Assembly (NCBI GenBank): GCA_900554095.1
Contig: USGC01000080.1
Location: 1-7,762, forward strand
Length of the DNA: 7,762 nucleotides
DNA from: an uncultured bacterium
Lineage (GTDB): Bacteria > Cyanobacteriota > Vampirovibrionia > Gastranaerophilales > Gastranaerophilaceae
Direction of reading: 5' to 3'
Made by a program: the position numbers and the translations under genes. Below are positions 6,966-7,762 of the stretch, piece by piece. Within the stretch, counting starts at the first letter, position 1. Each line of letters begins with the position of its first letter. The notes below the pieces were generated by a model. The model saw only the letters and a program-made list of their open reading frames with translations, made no database searches and had not been told where the DNA came from.

Positions 6966-6977
6966 AAAAGGAATAAT

Positions 6978-7727
6978 ATGGCTACACAAGTTTTTAAAAT
7001 ACCAGAAGCAATAAAAGAAAATGCAAAATATTCATTTTGCCCGGGCTGTGATCATGGTGTCGCAGTAAGACTCCTAGCTGAAGTTATAGACGAACTTAAT
7101 ATAAGAGAAGATATAATTTCCGTAATTGGTATTGGCTGCGGGGTTACAGCGTATGATTTTCTGGACGTTGATGCCCTTGAATCTCCTCACGGACGAGCTT
7201 TGGCCGAAGCAACAGGGATTAAAAGAGCACGCCCGAACAAAATTGTATTTACATACCAAGGCGACGGCGACTTTGCCTCAATAGGAACAGGCGAAAGCCT
7301 TCACGCAGCATTACGCGGTGAAAAATTAACCGCTGTCTGCATAAACAATACAACTTATGGCATGACCGGCGGCCAACTTGGGCCTACAACAATTCTGGGT
7401 CAAAAAACCACAACATCTCCTATGGGCAGAAATGTCGAATATTACGGATATCCGATTAAAATTGCCGAACACATCGCGCTTTGCGACGGAACAGCATTTA
7501 GTGCACGAGTTTCGCTTGACACTCCGGCTAATATTAGAAAAGCTAAGCAAGCAATCAAAAAAGCCTTTGAAGTTCAATTGCAAGGGCTTGGTTTCGGCTT
7601 TGTAGAAATGCTTTCATCCTGTCCTACAAACTGGAGAATGACACCAAAAGAAGCCCATGAAAGAGTGCGTTCACAAATGATGGAAGTGTTTAAGCCGGGA
7701 ATTTACAAGGATTTAACGAACAATTAA
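6978..7727 (+). CDS. korB: 2-oxoacid:ferredoxin oxidoreductase beta subunit (KorB/VorA family), thiamine-diphosphate binding
   Basis: This is the thiamine-diphosphate and 4Fe-4S carrying half of the enzyme core. At 249 residues it is a normal length for the family. It has FCPGCDH at 20-26 with Cys21 and Cys24, GIGCG at 51-55 with Cys54, and a C-terminal CPTNW at 215-219 with Cys215; together these are the expected four cluster ligands. The thiamine/magnesium motif is GDGDFASIGTGE at 95-106 followed by NNTTYGMTGGQ at 123-133, with TSPMGR at 146-151. AAGGAA at 6968-6973 lies 4 bases before the ATG, and the gene is 12 bases after korA, so the two are cotranscribed. A gamma subunit (korC) usually follows but is not reached in this window. 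All key residues are present, in contrast to the broken korD upstream. Confidence 0.95.
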   Translation: MATQVFKIPEAIKENAKYSFCPGCDHGVAVRLLAEVIDELNIREDIISVIGIGCGVTAYDFLDVDALESPHGRALAEATGIKRARPNKIVFTYQGDGDFASIGTGESLHAALRGEKLTAVCINNTTYGMTGGQLGPTTILGQKTTTSPMGRNVEYYGYPIKIAEHIALCDGTAFSARVSLDTPANIRKAKQAIKKAFEVQLQGLGFGFVEMLSSCPTNWRMTPKEAHERVRSQMMEVFKPGIYKDLTNN

Positions 7728-7762
7728 TACAGACAGAGTCCGCTGAAGCGGTAGAAAGGTTT
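7728..7762. other. Short tail after korB with a weak hairpin; no gene start seen
   Basis: The last 35 bases contain CCGC-TGAA-GCGG (7740-7751), a four-base-pair GC stem with a tetraloop, then TAGAAAGG. There is no run of T before the window ends, so I do not call a terminator. AAAGG near 7756-7760 could be the ribosome binding site of a next gene such as korC, but no start codon is visible. Confidence 0.3.

Noticed and set aside
7740..7751. Terminator after korB
   Set aside because: The stem has only four pairs and no T-run follows within the window. A gamma-subunit gene commonly follows korB, so transcription may continue.

Overview
The window is low-GC, tightly packed bacterial DNA from what is probably an anaerobe. 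The anaerobic inference rests on a 2-oxoacid:ferredoxin oxidoreductase operon. The general style (AT-rich, AAGGA-type ribosome binding sites, large coiled-coil proteins) would suit gut lineages such as Gastranaerophilales or Elusimicrobiota, but nothing here fixes the taxon. No rRNA, tRNA, CRISPR array, transposase or phage gene was seen.

Layout: two transcription units diverge from an AT-rich intergenic region at 5447-5615. Leftward, on the minus strand, runs a 1614-residue, almost entirely alpha-helical, acidic protein of unknown function. It carries an array of about seven 23-residue repeats. Its stop codon overlaps the start of a GlcD-type FAD-binding oxidase that runs off the left edge. 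Rightward, on the plus strand, lie a small ferredoxin-like gene (korD position), the alpha subunit korA/vorB and the beta subunit korB of a thiamine-diphosphate 2-oxoacid:ferredoxin oxidoreductase. The window ends 35 bases after korB, just where a gamma subunit (korC) would be expected.

The enzyme genes should act together: KorA and KorB form the catalytic core that oxidatively decarboxylates a 2-oxoacid to its acyl-CoA, and KorD should carry electrons through two 4Fe-4S clusters to ferredoxin. The point of most interest is that korD is broken. Its first cysteine motif is intact, but the reading frame then stops. About 125 bases of unrelated sequence follow, which in another frame resemble part of a DNA-methyltransferase or restriction-specificity target-recognition domain. 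After that, a short stretch that looks like the original ferredoxin C-terminus resumes just before korA. This is either a real replacement inside an otherwise intact operon or a chimeric join in the assembly. The sequence alone cannot decide between them.

The divergent intergenic region holds plausible promoters for both directions and two clean inverted repeats that could be operators.
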